A stretch of DNA of 64,000 nucleotides from Zoogloea sp. Its GTDB lineage: Bacteria > Pseudomonadota > Gammaproteobacteria > Burkholderiales > Rhodocyclaceae. Both the position numbers and the translations under genes were made by a program. The DNA is taken from NCBI RefSeq assembly GCF_023150065.1, contig NZ_JAKLLN010000011.1:89553-153552 (forward strand), in the 5' to 3' direction. The notes under the pieces are model-generated. The model ran no database searches. It worked only from the letters and a program-made list of their open reading frames with translations, and was not told the DNA's origin. Shown here in pieces: positions 54,201-62,702 of this stretch; within the stretch, counting starts at the first letter, position 1; every line of letters starts with the position of its first letter.

Positions 54201-54578
54201 GTCGCAGTAGGTCTCAGCAATGGCCGACCAAGTCGTGCCGCTGCGCAGGTACTGCGAGACGTACTCACCACCATCGCCCGTCTGCTGCGCCCAAGCACCC
54301 CGAAGGTAGGTCATAACGCTGCGGTCACGCCCATGTCGCTCGGCCTCGCGCGCAGCGACGTTGAAGTCCACCCACTTCGGTGGTGTCAGCAATGCCGCAT
54401 GAGCGTCCAAGACCGTCGACTTGCCCGAGCCGGATGGGCCGACAAAGAGGTAGCCCTCTTTGGGGATTGGGAAGTCGAAGACGTTGGAGAACGTGCCCCA
54501 GTTGAACGTCTGGATACGAGTGAGCCGAAACTGGTCATCGGCGCCTTCGAACAGGACAGTTTGGCCAAAGGGGTTCAC
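51222..54578 (-). CDS. jetC: Wadjet JetC, SMC/MukB-like ATPase
   Basis: 1118 residues. Walker A GPSGSGKST (about 48-56), long coiled-coil stretches in between, a hinge-like segment around 500-640, and the signature SGGQRQK with Walker B STVVLDEAFDKAD near residue 1000-1050. It is the motor that extrudes DNA loops. Start overlaps the jetB stop by ATGA. Confidence 0.95.
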   Translation of the reverse strand: MNPFGQTVLFEGADDQFRLTRIQTFNWGTFSNVFDFPIPKEGYLFVGPSGSGKSTVLDAHAALLTPPKWVDFNVAAREAERHGRDRSVMTYLRGAWAQQTGDGGEYVSQYLRSGTTWSAIAETYCDEQGHVVLLAQVLWVKGNSTASGDAKRLYLTLERELDVQELEFFAKSEFDTRRFKHDLPDAKVHTEFSAYQERFRRLLGIDNERALRLLHKTQSAKNLGDLNVFLRDFMLDEPETFGIATSLVNEFGELNEAHQEVVAARKQIQTLKPARDEHMELGRGNNERNGLQAIQTATDQYREFRRKALLDERVAELEVDKEASRQEVQRLSHIADTEFEKLTDLQRQKLNMGAEVLDRLEEDIKAAEAEKPVRMAKRDQAAAACQAMGWAVPDGVVWFVQRVDAAKQRVLKSRDLKKELEGRKDQLKTDHRQASDDFAKTVAEVRALERQKSNLPARLVDLRERMARDLSIPEEKLPFVGELVEVRSDSAEWQGAIERVLGGFARAILVDDKNYSAVSGYLNERNIGERLVYFRTIQQTSGRTPGPNSLVRKLNLAPGPFGDWVREELKHAFDLECADTMQIFQNAPRAVTREGLVKHSTTRHEKNDRHNVNDRSQWVLGFDNKEKLALYKSRAAELGGRISELQTALEKIGDEEDLQQEQLLHCQNLSNLTWNDVDVGALLARIDDLTMRLKAERDARPDLAILDDRIKTQETVHSKAVGKKNEEDAKGRGLAKDLEKLNGKLAELARLWPTSDRAPAFADQIAARYEAVGKEVTLESLDQVYAQVDRGLSNELRVLESRLTELKGFIVQRFVEFNRLWPAVAGGLDATLESADDYLAKLKRLEDDNLPAYEGRFFGLLREQSDQNLTLLATKLDEERSAIRSRMELVNESLKAAPFNPGTHLVIETMDKSLEDVRLFRASLKESLSHSFSNDRDLAEERFKTLAALVKRLASQETADKNWRNLVLDVRQHVEFVARELDGDDIEVEVYRSGAGKSGGQRQKLAATCLAAALRYQLGGQDRALPSYSTVVLDEAFDKADAEFTAMAMNIFKTFGFQMIVATPLKSVMTLEPFIGGACFVHIKDRKKSAVIPIEYDRGAQRLKLTQDVRNAEEAVIS

Positions 54579-55303
54579 AGCGCGTCTTCCTCATCTTCAG
54601 GGTTATCAAACTGTCCGTCGCCTTCGATACCGTCCTCGTGAGCCGCCGCTGGCGCAGATGTCAACGAGGCGTACGTTCTCACCAAGTCCTGAATTTCCTC
54701 AGCAGAGAACAACAGCTTCAGCGTCGGCGCCACCTCATAGCGCTCGCCAGAGCCGCGGATGAACTGCAGCAGGCTCAGCTTCTTGGCCTTGTCAACGGCG
54801 TTGACAATCTGCCGTTCGAACCGCGCGTGGTCGGGATTGCTGTCCCGCTCAAACACCGACAAGTGCTGCTGCATGTCGTCGAAGGACACGACCGCGCGCT
54901 CGCCCTGAGCATCGGCCTGGGTCAAGCGCTGGCGCAGAAACAGCAGCAACGCCGTCTCCAAGAAGGTCAGCGAAGCCTTGCGCAGTAGGATAGGCACGTC
55001 GAACTCTTCGGAGACGACCTGCCGCGTGAACGCGACGCGCTGCTCGTGGTCGATGACGACTTCCAAGAACAGGTCGTGCATGCGCGACCGAATGACGGCT
55101 TCGTCGCGCAGCAGCACTGGCCAGAGTTTGGACTGGCGCCGAGCATCCACCGAAGGGCCCAGAAGCAACTGCACGAGCACCCGCCGAGTGTCGACGGGAA
55201 GTCCGCCCGTGTCGCCGCGGAAGATTGTCGCTTCTGCGGTCGGCGCGTCCGGTGCTTGCTCCTCGGCAAGAGGCTCGTCCGTCGAATCAGTCAACGAGTT
55301 CAA
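54575..55303 (-). CDS. jetB: Wadjet JetB, MukE/kite-like subunit (DUF4194)
   Basis: 242 residues: winged-helix core (VDTRRVLVQLLLGPSVDARRQSKLWPVLLRDEAVIRSRMHDLFLEV) and acidic C-terminal tail (GDGQFDNPEDEEDAL). Matches DUF4194, which bridges JetA and the JetC heads. Overlaps jetA by 17 bases. Confidence 0.93.
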   Translation of the reverse strand: MNSLTDSTDEPLAEEQAPDAPTAEATIFRGDTGGLPVDTRRVLVQLLLGPSVDARRQSKLWPVLLRDEAVIRSRMHDLFLEVVIDHEQRVAFTRQVVSEEFDVPILLRKASLTFLETALLLFLRQRLTQADAQGERAVVSFDDMQQHLSVFERDSNPDHARFERQIVNAVDKAKKLSLLQFIRGSGERYEVAPTLKLLFSAEEIQDLVRTYASLTSAPAAAHEDGIEGDGQFDNPEDEEDAL

Positions 55304-56750
55304 GATAGCGCTCCCTCATGAAATAGATGGTCGGCACCTTGGCGCGACGCTGCGTCGCGTCGTCACCGGCCCACGAAACGACTTCGGATCCGTCCGTGAC
55401 TTCGCCATGCTTGGCACCCAGGGCCACGTATCCAACGACGCTGCCGAGCCCTTGCTCTGCCGGGAACTCCGTAAGGACCTGGCCGATGGTGACCTGCGAC
55501 TGGCGTTCGAGAATGGAGCGCAGATGCGCCTTGAGCGTCCGGAAGTCGATTTCAGACTGGCGGACAAGTTCGCTCACCGCGTCGAGGTCCAGCTCTGAAG
55601 GCTCGGCGGCAAGCATCGACGAGTCGGTCACACGCTGCGCCGGGTCATACAGAGCCCACTGAGATACCGACCGGATGCGGCTGCTGGATTGCATGAGCTC
55701 GAAGCCGACCTGCTCGTTAGGGCGCACCATGTCCTTGGCACTCAGTGCCGCCTGTGTTGCCTCTTTCAGCAAGCTGTGCAGCCGACGGTGCTCGAGGAAC
55801 TCCCGGCTCTGGACGAAGCTTTTCAGGCTGCGCGCGAAGTGCTGCAGTACGTCGTGCACGCCACGGCCCTCGTTGAGCAGCGCGCCTGTCAGCCCCAGCA
55901 GGAACTTCCGTTCGTGTGATTCAAGCTGCTGGGCGAAGGGGCGCCCCGTTACTTCATCTAATGACTCCCGCAGAGTGGTGGCTTGCTCGCTGTCGGTCAG
56001 CAACCGCCAGAAGGCATTGAAGGTCCGGCCAGCATCGCTCTCGCCGATGAGGTCCACGCCTGCGAAGAGCTGCTCCAGCACGTCGCCGCGGCTGCCATAG
56101 TTCTCCATGAGGCTCTGCCGCAGCCCGCGGTTCAGGCGTTCAAACTCGTCGCGAACGCTCCGGAAATCGGCAGCCAGTTCCTGCGCCAGGGCAATGACCT
56201 CTCGCGCGCGCTCCAGCGCTCGGTCAGGTGCGAGTGTCTTGACGCCTCCACGTTCGACCTCTTCGATGGCCCTGTCGATGCGGTCGCGCTCAGCGCGTAG
56301 CGCTGCCATACGAGCTTCAGGGCTGGTGTTCGTCTCCTCGGCCAGGCGTGACAGCTGGTGTATGACGACTGACAGCCGGCTCTCGGTCGCGGTAGTCCTT
56401 GGCTTCAACAGGCCGGTGACGAAGCGCAGCGCGGTCAGAGCCTCAGCCGACAGCTCGTACTCCTCCTCGGGAGCGCCGGTCGGAAACCGCCGCGTCAGCC
56501 ATCCCTGGTTGAGCCATTCGGCGACATAGGCCTGAGGCGCCTGCGGCAGGTCTTCGCCTGCGGAGCGAAGAGCATCGACGTCACGAGCAAGGCGTTCCAG
56601 GAGCACCGAGCCCGGTAGAGCTTTGTCAGCCTCCATGAACAATGCCTGCAGCAGCGCAATCACCACTGGGGCCTTGGCGGCCGCAAGCAGTTTCCACAGC
56701 GGCTGCTCCCGCAGATTGCGGAAGGCTGCAGCACCGCGAAGCGCCTTCAT
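55287..56750 (-). CDS. jetA: Wadjet JetA, MukF/kleisin-like subunit (DUF3375)
   Basis: 487 residues matching DUF3375: FRNLREQPLWKLLAAAKAPVVIALLQALFMEADKALPG at the N-terminus and long helices (AERDRIDRAIEEVERG). The kleisin-like subunit closes the JetC ring. GGAGGTG lies before ATG 56750. First gene of jetABCD; divergent from the WYL regulator across 128 bases. Confidence 0.93.
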   Translation of the reverse strand: MKALRGAAAFRNLREQPLWKLLAAAKAPVVIALLQALFMEADKALPGSVLLERLARDVDALRSAGEDLPQAPQAYVAEWLNQGWLTRRFPTGAPEEEYELSAEALTALRFVTGLLKPRTTATESRLSVVIHQLSRLAEETNTSPEARMAALRAERDRIDRAIEEVERGGVKTLAPDRALERAREVIALAQELAADFRSVRDEFERLNRGLRQSLMENYGSRGDVLEQLFAGVDLIGESDAGRTFNAFWRLLTDSEQATTLRESLDEVTGRPFAQQLESHERKFLLGLTGALLNEGRGVHDVLQHFARSLKSFVQSREFLEHRRLHSLLKEATQAALSAKDMVRPNEQVGFELMQSSSRIRSVSQWALYDPAQRVTDSSMLAAEPSELDLDAVSELVRQSEIDFRTLKAHLRSILERQSQVTIGQVLTEFPAEQGLGSVVGYVALGAKHGEVTDGSEVVSWAGDDATQRRAKVPTIYFMRERYLELVD

Positions 56751-56878
56751 GCAACACCTCCGTCGATTTGACTGCCGTTCGCGACTCGCACCTTGAACCT
56801 CCAAGCGGAACTGTCTCTCAAATATACGACTACTTTTTATACTCGTCTAGTTTTTGTTCTTATGGCAAAATCTTCAAC

Positions 56879-57799
56879 ATGAAGGAACATAGCAGCCCCA
56901 CATCGGACACCGCCAAGGCGGCCGGACGCCCGGCCGGCAGGTGGAGCCAAGAACGACGGCTGGAATTCATCGACTTCCGCTTGCAATGGGACGGCCGACT
57001 CAATAGAGGCGACCTGATGGACTTCTTCGGCATCTCCGTGCCGCAAGCGTCTCTGGACATATCCCGGTACACCGAGCTGGCGCCAGGCAACCTTGTGTAC
57101 GACCGAAGCTCGCGGGCTTACCTCGCCTCGGACGGCTTCAGCCCCCTTTACGCGTCGAGCGACGCAAGCCGCTACCTCAACGAATTGCTCGCTCAAGTCG
57201 CCGGCGTTGCCTCCGGGCCCAGCAGCTTCCTCGCATGGGCTCCCACGGTGGCTACTGTCCCTAGCCCCGGACGAACGTTTCACATTGATGTCCTTGTTGC
57301 ATTGCTGAAGGCAATCCGTGAGGGCACGGCCTTGCGTGTCCTCTATCAGTCGATGACACGACCGCAGCCGACCTCGAGAACACTGTCTCCCCATGCGCTA
57401 GCCCATGACGGATTTCGCTGGCACGCGCGTGCCTACTGTCACACGCGCAAGGAGTTCCGCGATTTCGTGATTGCCCGAATGCTCGAAGTCAACGGATCAG
57501 AGCCCGCAGCGACGGCCAGCGCTGAAGACGACCAGGAGTGGCACACCATCGTACCCCTGGTGCTTGTTCCACATCCGAATCTATCTGAATCTCATAGGCG
57601 AGCGATAGAGCTCGACTTCGGGATGAAGGACGGCCAGGTCGAGTTTCAGTGCCGTCAGGCGTTCCTCTTCTATGCTTTGAGACATCTACGGCTCGATCTG
57701 GACCAGTCCGCCAGGCCAGAAGCGCAGCAGATTGCTTTGAAGAACCGAGCATTCGTCGAGACAGTTATGGCCGGGCGGATATCTACCGCCCAACGATGA
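56879..57799 (+). CDS. WYL-domain transcriptional regulator (BrxR/CapW type)
   Basis: 306 residues: N-terminal winged HTH (WSQERRLEFIDFRLQWDGRLNRGDLMDFFGISVPQASLDISRYTEL, about 22-67) and a WYL domain (LRVLYQSMTRPQPTSRTLSPHALAHDGFRWHARAYCHTRKEFRDFVIARM). This is the BrxR/CapW plan of repressors that keep defence operons silent until a signal. Its place opposite jetA makes control of Wadjet likely. The AT-rich gap (TATACGACTACTTTTTATAC around 56822) is the likely operator. Confidence 0.88.
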   Translation: MKEHSSPTSDTAKAAGRPAGRWSQERRLEFIDFRLQWDGRLNRGDLMDFFGISVPQASLDISRYTELAPGNLVYDRSSRAYLASDGFSPLYASSDASRYLNELLAQVAGVASGPSSFLAWAPTVATVPSPGRTFHIDVLVALLKAIREGTALRVLYQSMTRPQPTSRTLSPHALAHDGFRWHARAYCHTRKEFRDFVIARMLEVNGSEPAATASAEDDQEWHTIVPLVLVPHPNLSESHRRAIELDFGMKDGQVEFQCRQAFLFYALRHLRLDLDQSARPEAQQIALKNRAFVETVMAGRISTAQR

Positions 57800-57952
57800 G
57801 AATGGCACTGGGTAAGGAAGCCTGTAATGGCGACCACCACACCAGTTGACACTGCTCCTGCCAGGGACGCTTGCTAGTCGAAACATGCCGTGGGCGCGGT
57901 GGGTATCTCGTCGTCAGCTGCGAGCGCAGCATGGGCGGTTTTACACCTCTCA

Positions 57953-58474
57953 TTACCTGACCCACGATCCACGGATAATCTCGCATGGAAATCGAGGATG
58001 CCAACCCATCCAAATTGAATCGCCCCGGGTTCCCTGAACGTTCCAGTGGCCTGACTTAACCAAGTGGCCTCCGCGAAAGCCGGGGCGATTCAGATGCACG
58101 CTGACTCCTAGTTCAGGATGTGCATGTGAGAGATATACCAGTGCACGGGGTACCAAGGCATGGGCCAATGCCGGCAAACACGCAATGCGCAAGCGACCTG
58201 TCACTTGCGTGCGCAATTCGCTGGCGCGCGCTGCGATCTGTTCCAAGCCTATAAACGAGCGTTCTACTTCCTGCATTAGCGCAAGTGCTCGCACGGTAGG
58301 TCGTAATCGGCCCCGCACCCGGTCAAAAAGGTTAAACCCCAGTAACTGCTCCAGACGACCCAGCTCGCGACTCAAAGTGGGCTGGCTTGACGCGCACGCG
58401 TCAGCTGCACGCCCCAGGTTGCCGTGCAGCATGATGGCGCGAAACATCGTCAGCTGGCGATGAGTTAAATTCAT
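57953..58474 (-). pseudogene. lysR: Truncated LysR-type regulator of lysA
   Basis: 173 codons against about 300 for the family. The HTH (NLGRAADACASSQPTLSRELGRLEQLLGFNLFDRVRGRLRPT) and the start of the effector domain (RIACLPALAHALVPRALVYL) are intact up to about residue 128, then the frame enters a 77-base inverted-repeat element (58016-58092) and ends in unrelated sequence. It is divergent from lysA as in the classical lysR-lysA pair, so it was probably the LysR activator of lysA and is now without most of its ligand domain. Confidence 0.8.
58016..58092. mobile_element. 77-bp MITE-like element with 13-bp perfect terminal repeats
   Basis: TGAATCGCCCCGG (58016-58028) and CCGGGGCGATTCA (58080-58092) are perfect inverted ends. 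The interior also holds inverted CCAGTGGCC / AAGTGGCCT text. It is too small to code for anything. The ends resemble those of IS3-type elements, but I cannot name the parent. It interrupts the lysR-like gene. Confidence 0.7.
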
Positions 58475-58543
58475 ATCAATATTGAATAGCTACATGACAA
58501 AAATAGCATTGATTGAATTGACTATGAAGGGAATCATCCACTC

Positions 58544-59794
58544 ATGAACCCTTTTACTCCCGCTACCATCGCTCCTTTGGCCCAGCAGTTCGATACCCCG
58601 CTGTGGATCTACGATGCCGACACCATTACGCGCCAGATTGCCGCTCTGCGGTTGTTTGACGTAGTGCGTTTCGCTCAGAAAGCCAACTCCAATACACACA
58701 TCCTTCGCCTCATGAAGCGACAGGGCGTAGTGGTGGACTCGGTGTCTTTGGGTGAAATCGAACGCGCGTTGGCTGGTGGTTTTACGCCGGGCTTGCACAA
58801 CGGGCACGCAGACATCGTGTTCACGGCCGATCTGCTGGACCGCGCTACGCTTGCGCGCGTGGTGGAACTCAATATTCCCGTGAACTGCGGCTCCATGGAC
58901 ATGCTGGACCAATTGGGTGCGGTCAACCCGGGGCACCCGGTGTGGCTACGCATCAACCCAGGTTTCGGGCATGGCCATTCCAAGAAAACAAATACCGGTG
59001 GCGAGCATAGCAAGCATGGCATCTGGCATGGCGACCTGGTACGCGCCTGCGAAAAGATCAAGTCCAACGGCCTGGCCTTGCAGGGCCTGCACATGCACAT
59101 CGGCTCAGGCGTGGACTACGAGCACTTGCAGGAAGTGTGCGGTGCAATGCTGAAGCTGGTAGAGGTAGTGAATGCGCAGGGTTTGGACCTGCACGCCATC
59201 TCCGCGGGCGGCGGTCTGTCCGTTCCCTACCAGGCCGGTGAACCCACGATTGATACGGCGCACTACTTTTCATTATGGGATGCAGCGCGCCATGCCGTGG
59301 AACAACTGCTGGAGCACCCAGTGAAACTGGAAATAGAACCGGGCCGCTATTTAATGGCCGAGTCCGGCGTGCTGGTCACCGAGGTACGCGCCACGAAGCA
59401 ACAAGGCGCTAACCATTTTGTGATGGTGGACGCTGGCTTCAGTGATCCGGCTCGCCCGGCCCTATACGGCGCCTACCACGGTATGGAGTTGATCCACTCT
59501 GATGGCACAGCGGTTAATGGCCTGCAGTTTGACACGGTGGTTGCCGGACCTCTGTGCGAGTCGGGAGATGTGTTTACGCAGGGGGACGGTGGCGTGGTGT
59601 TGCACCGCTCCTTGCCGCAGGCGCAGGTGGGCGATCTCCTGGTGTTGCACGACACCGGTGCGTATGGCGCCTCCATGTCATCGAACTACAACGCGCGCCC
59701 GCTGATTGCCGAAGTGCTGATGGAAAATGGTGAGCCCCGGCTTATTCGACGAAGGCAGACGGTGGCTGAGCTGCTCGCGCTGGAGGCGGTGTAA
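58544..59794 (+). CDS. lysA: Diaminopimelate decarboxylase
   Basis: 416 residues, the length of E. coli LysA. PLP-binding Lys in FAQKANSN (about 45), HIGSG (about 182-186), SAGGGLSVPY, EPGRYLMAESG and the active-site Cys in GPLCESGDVF are all present. It makes lysine from meso-diaminopimelate. GC content and codon use are lower than in the urate or sulfur loci, and the gene sits between two defence modules, so it may have travelled with the island. Confidence 0.93.
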   Translation: MNPFTPATIAPLAQQFDTPLWIYDADTITRQIAALRLFDVVRFAQKANSNTHILRLMKRQGVVVDSVSLGEIERALAGGFTPGLHNGHADIVFTADLLDRATLARVVELNIPVNCGSMDMLDQLGAVNPGHPVWLRINPGFGHGHSKKTNTGGEHSKHGIWHGDLVRACEKIKSNGLALQGLHMHIGSGVDYEHLQEVCGAMLKLVEVVNAQGLDLHAISAGGGLSVPYQAGEPTIDTAHYFSLWDAARHAVEQLLEHPVKLEIEPGRYLMAESGVLVTEVRATKQQGANHFVMVDAGFSDPARPALYGAYHGMELIHSDGTAVNGLQFDTVVAGPLCESGDVFTQGDGGVVLHRSLPQAQVGDLLVLHDTGAYGASMSSNYNARPLIAEVLMENGEPRLIRRRQTVAELLALEAV

Positions 59795-60227
59795 GGCATC
59801 TATGGCCGCATGGCTGCTTAGGAGAAAGCTGACTGGCTGCTTGGGATCGGAAGTTCGCGTTCGCTGGATGGGAAAGCTGCCGTTCAAGGGCTCCCAAGGC
59901 TGAACGGCAGGTAAACGACAGATTGCAGCCCGATTCCGCGCATTAGGCCAACGGCCGGATTGGCCGAAGAGTAGTCCCCCGAACCAGCGACAGGACCTCG
60001 GCCATAGCTGACTACTGCAGGTATGGATGAGCATGACTGCTACCGCACCTGAAGAGACACTGGCTGTCCGAATCTGGAGCCATGAAGCTTCCGGTCAAAC
60101 ACCCCCACAGTTTGCGTCTCCACAACACGCCCTCCTAACTCGAGCAGCATAACACACAATGCCTTGATGATGTGAAAATGGGCTCATAAGCCAAGGCTGG
60201 AACTGGCCATCTTCCGGGGGAGGAATA
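59795..60227. other. Non-coding gap between lysA and the ATPase/HNH system
   Basis: 433 bases with no credible gene and no clear repeat. It must hold the promoter of the ATPase gene. Nothing else was recognised. Confidence 0.5.
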
Positions 60228-62702
60228 ATGTTTGACGAGCGGGCCGTACAGACGGCTAAGTTCTGGGAGGAATTGCGCGCGCTGCGTGCGCCCTCCGGGC
60301 TGAGGGAGGACGAGTTCGAGCGGTTCGCGCTGATAGTGATTGGTCTCACCTGCGTGGCGCAGTCGCCAGGGCCTTGGTCCAACGAGATGACCGACCGGGC
60401 GAGGGAGACTTTTATGATCCTGACGACTGTAGACCCATACCAGGACGAGAATCGTTTTCGTCAAGCATGGGTTGGCGCGTGCGATGCACTGGCCAGAATC
60501 TCCCGGATCACCGGCCAAGCCGACGTCCCGCGCGAGGTCGGATCCTTTCAAGCATTCGAAAGCATCGTCAGGATGCTCGACCACTTTGGGCGGGCCTGGG
60601 CCTCGCAGAGGGAGTTCCTGCTGGACTGTTTCGACGAGGTGTTTCATCGAGTCGTCAGTCGCCTGACTGTGACCGGGTACCGCGGTGGCGACACTGCAGC
60701 GGCTTTAGCGGCTCACCTCTCGGCACGCGTCGACCGTATCTCTGAGTATTTCGCAACAACGGGCGAGTTCGCCGTATTGCGGAGTATTCTCCTCAATGTG
60801 GAGACGTCCGCGCGCATAGGCGTGATCGACCGCCTGAACTTCTTCATCGGACTTCGGCTTGGCCTTCACGGCATTGATGTGGAGGACCTGCCACCGGGCG
60901 AAGACGATCTTGCGTCCTTCGTCAGCAGTCGCTTTTTGCTGGTTGATCATCCGCGCCGAGACCCCACCGGGCGGCGTCCACATTCACAAAGATGGGCCGA
61001 TCACCAAACCTCGCTCGAGGCCCTGGACCACTTGCTGCGGAATCAGCTCGATCTCGGAGTGAGTTTGATCATCGTTCCTGGTGCCGATCGATCAGCCGGG
61101 GGATGGCGAAACAATCTGCGAGAGTATCTCGTGAGCAGTGGTCGGCTGCTCGCGGTGATTGACCTTCCCCAAGATCGCCGACATGGATCGCGCAAGCAGG
61201 TGTCGGCTTGGCTCCTCGGGGAAGGGGGGCTGTCAAGCAACCATGTGCTGATGGTGGACGCGAAAGGTCTCGCCGGCAGAGGCGAACTTCGCGAGGCTGG
61301 CCTCCTGATGGCGTTCGTGGCTGCGATTGTGTCGCTTGGCGTGCCGGAGGGGTGGCGCTCCTCGAGCCTCCCAAGGCGGCACCAATTCAGATCGGACGAC
61401 TTGGAAGCAATGCTGGAGGCTTACTTCAAGGACGGGTATCGGGACGTGGAGGGCGTCTGCCGGCGCGTTCATGTTAGCGAACTCATCGAGAAGGCCTACA
61501 GGCTCGCTGCGTCCGTCTATATCGAAGGCGCGGACAAGGAGACGAAGCGCAAGACGTTCATGCCGTTGCTCAACAGCGCCCCCGTGTTGGAGGCCCTGCG
61601 GCAAGGACGTGACCACAGCACACGCATCTACGTCATTGGCAACAACGGCGAAGGCAAGAGCATTCTGCTTGGTGATCTGGCGGATCGTTTGGTGAAGGAC
61701 GGCCAGCGCGTCGTCGGCATCTCGTTCGGACTGACGGACAGGTTTCCGTTCGAGCGGCCCAAGCAGGACGGACAGCAGTTCATCTATGTCGGGGCCCGCA
61801 CCTCGGAACGCGGCATTGCGCTTGGCCGCACTTCGGCGGACGTTAATCGCATGGTGCGCGAGATCCACGTGAGCGCCGAGCGGCTCAAGGTCTTCGACGC
61901 GGTCGTGAGGCACCTCGGCTTCGGCGAGCGTCGGTACCTGGTGCCATTTGGCCTGAACAGATCTTTCGATGACGACCGAGAGCGTTACGCCGAACTGCAG
62001 CAGCTAACGGAAAGTGCCGATGAGAACGCGCGCATCCTTCAGCGCGCAGGCGCGAACAGGTACGAGCTGGGTCTCATGCGACAGGAGTCCCAGCGTTCGA
62101 TAACGAGATTCGGCGAGTTGAGTTCGGGGGAGCAGCAACTGCTGACCCTGGCTCTCAAGCTCACGGCTTACGCCGGCGACAGCACCGTGATCCTGGTAGA
62201 CGAGCCGGAGTTGAGCCTTCACGTGAGCTGGCAGCGCGCCATTCCGGGGATGTTGGAGATCGTCGGCTCCCGTATGGGCTGCTCAATGGTCGTGGCAACG
62301 CACTCCCCCGTCGTCGTCGCCAGCGCGACCCATCGCGACGATCAATGTTTCGTCGCCCGCAGGCATGGGCTGACTGAACTTGGCATTCGTCAGCGCCGAT
62401 CGGTCGAGACAGCATTGTTCGATGGATTCCGGACCTACACGGCGAATAACCGGCAGGTGCACGAGCGCTGCGCCGCGATGGTGTCGCAAACCATCCAGCG
62501 TCTCAACGCCCGGTCGCCCGTACAGAATGGGAATCTTCCCACCTTGGAGTCGCTGCATGAAGAGCTGGAGTTGATGGACCAAGTCATTCGGATGGCCGGC
62601 TCGGCGCAGTTGTCGCATGCGCGGGAAGACCTGGAGTTGGTCGCTCGCACCCGTTCGGCCATTGATGAACTCGCGTCGATCGAGCGAGGAAACGCCACAT
62701 GA
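60228..62702 (+). CDS. Septu-like ATPase with N-terminal methyltransferase-like domain
   Basis: 824 residues. The C-terminal half (about 465-710) is an ABC/AAA ATPase of the OLD/PtuA kind: Walker A GNNGEGKS (471-478), signature LSSGEQQ (631-637), Walker B ILVDEPELSLH (655-665) and H-loop VVATHSP (688-694). No Toprim domain follows. The first 435 residues look like the M subunit of a type I restriction system: an SRFLLVDHPRRD stretch (234-245) sits where NPPY should be, then LGVSLIIVPG and REYLVSSGRLLAVIDLPQ (298-315), and the exit motif HVSELIEKAYRLAASVYI (415-432). The catalytic motif is lost, so it may bind DNA or nucleotide without methylating. GGGAGG before the ATG. Overlaps the HNH gene by ATGA. 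Confidence 0.8.
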   Translation: MFDERAVQTAKFWEELRALRAPSGLREDEFERFALIVIGLTCVAQSPGPWSNEMTDRARETFMILTTVDPYQDENRFRQAWVGACDALARISRITGQADVPREVGSFQAFESIVRMLDHFGRAWASQREFLLDCFDEVFHRVVSRLTVTGYRGGDTAAALAAHLSARVDRISEYFATTGEFAVLRSILLNVETSARIGVIDRLNFFIGLRLGLHGIDVEDLPPGEDDLASFVSSRFLLVDHPRRDPTGRRPHSQRWADHQTSLEALDHLLRNQLDLGVSLIIVPGADRSAGGWRNNLREYLVSSGRLLAVIDLPQDRRHGSRKQVSAWLLGEGGLSSNHVLMVDAKGLAGRGELREAGLLMAFVAAIVSLGVPEGWRSSSLPRRHQFRSDDLEAMLEAYFKDGYRDVEGVCRRVHVSELIEKAYRLAASVYIEGADKETKRKTFMPLLNSAPVLEALRQGRDHSTRIYVIGNNGEGKSILLGDLADRLVKDGQRVVGISFGLTDRFPFERPKQDGQQFIYVGARTSERGIALGRTSADVNRMVREIHVSAERLKVFDAVVRHLGFGERRYLVPFGLNRSFDDDRERYAELQQLTESADENARILQRAGANRYELGLMRQESQRSITRFGELSSGEQQLLTLALKLTAYAGDSTVILVDEPELSLHVSWQRAIPGMLEIVGSRMGCSMVVATHSPVVVASATHRDDQCFVARRHGLTELGIRQRRSVETALFDGFRTYTANNRQVHERCAAMVSQTIQRLNARSPVQNGNLPTLESLHEELELMDQVIRMAGSAQLSHAREDLELVARTRSAIDELASIERGNAT

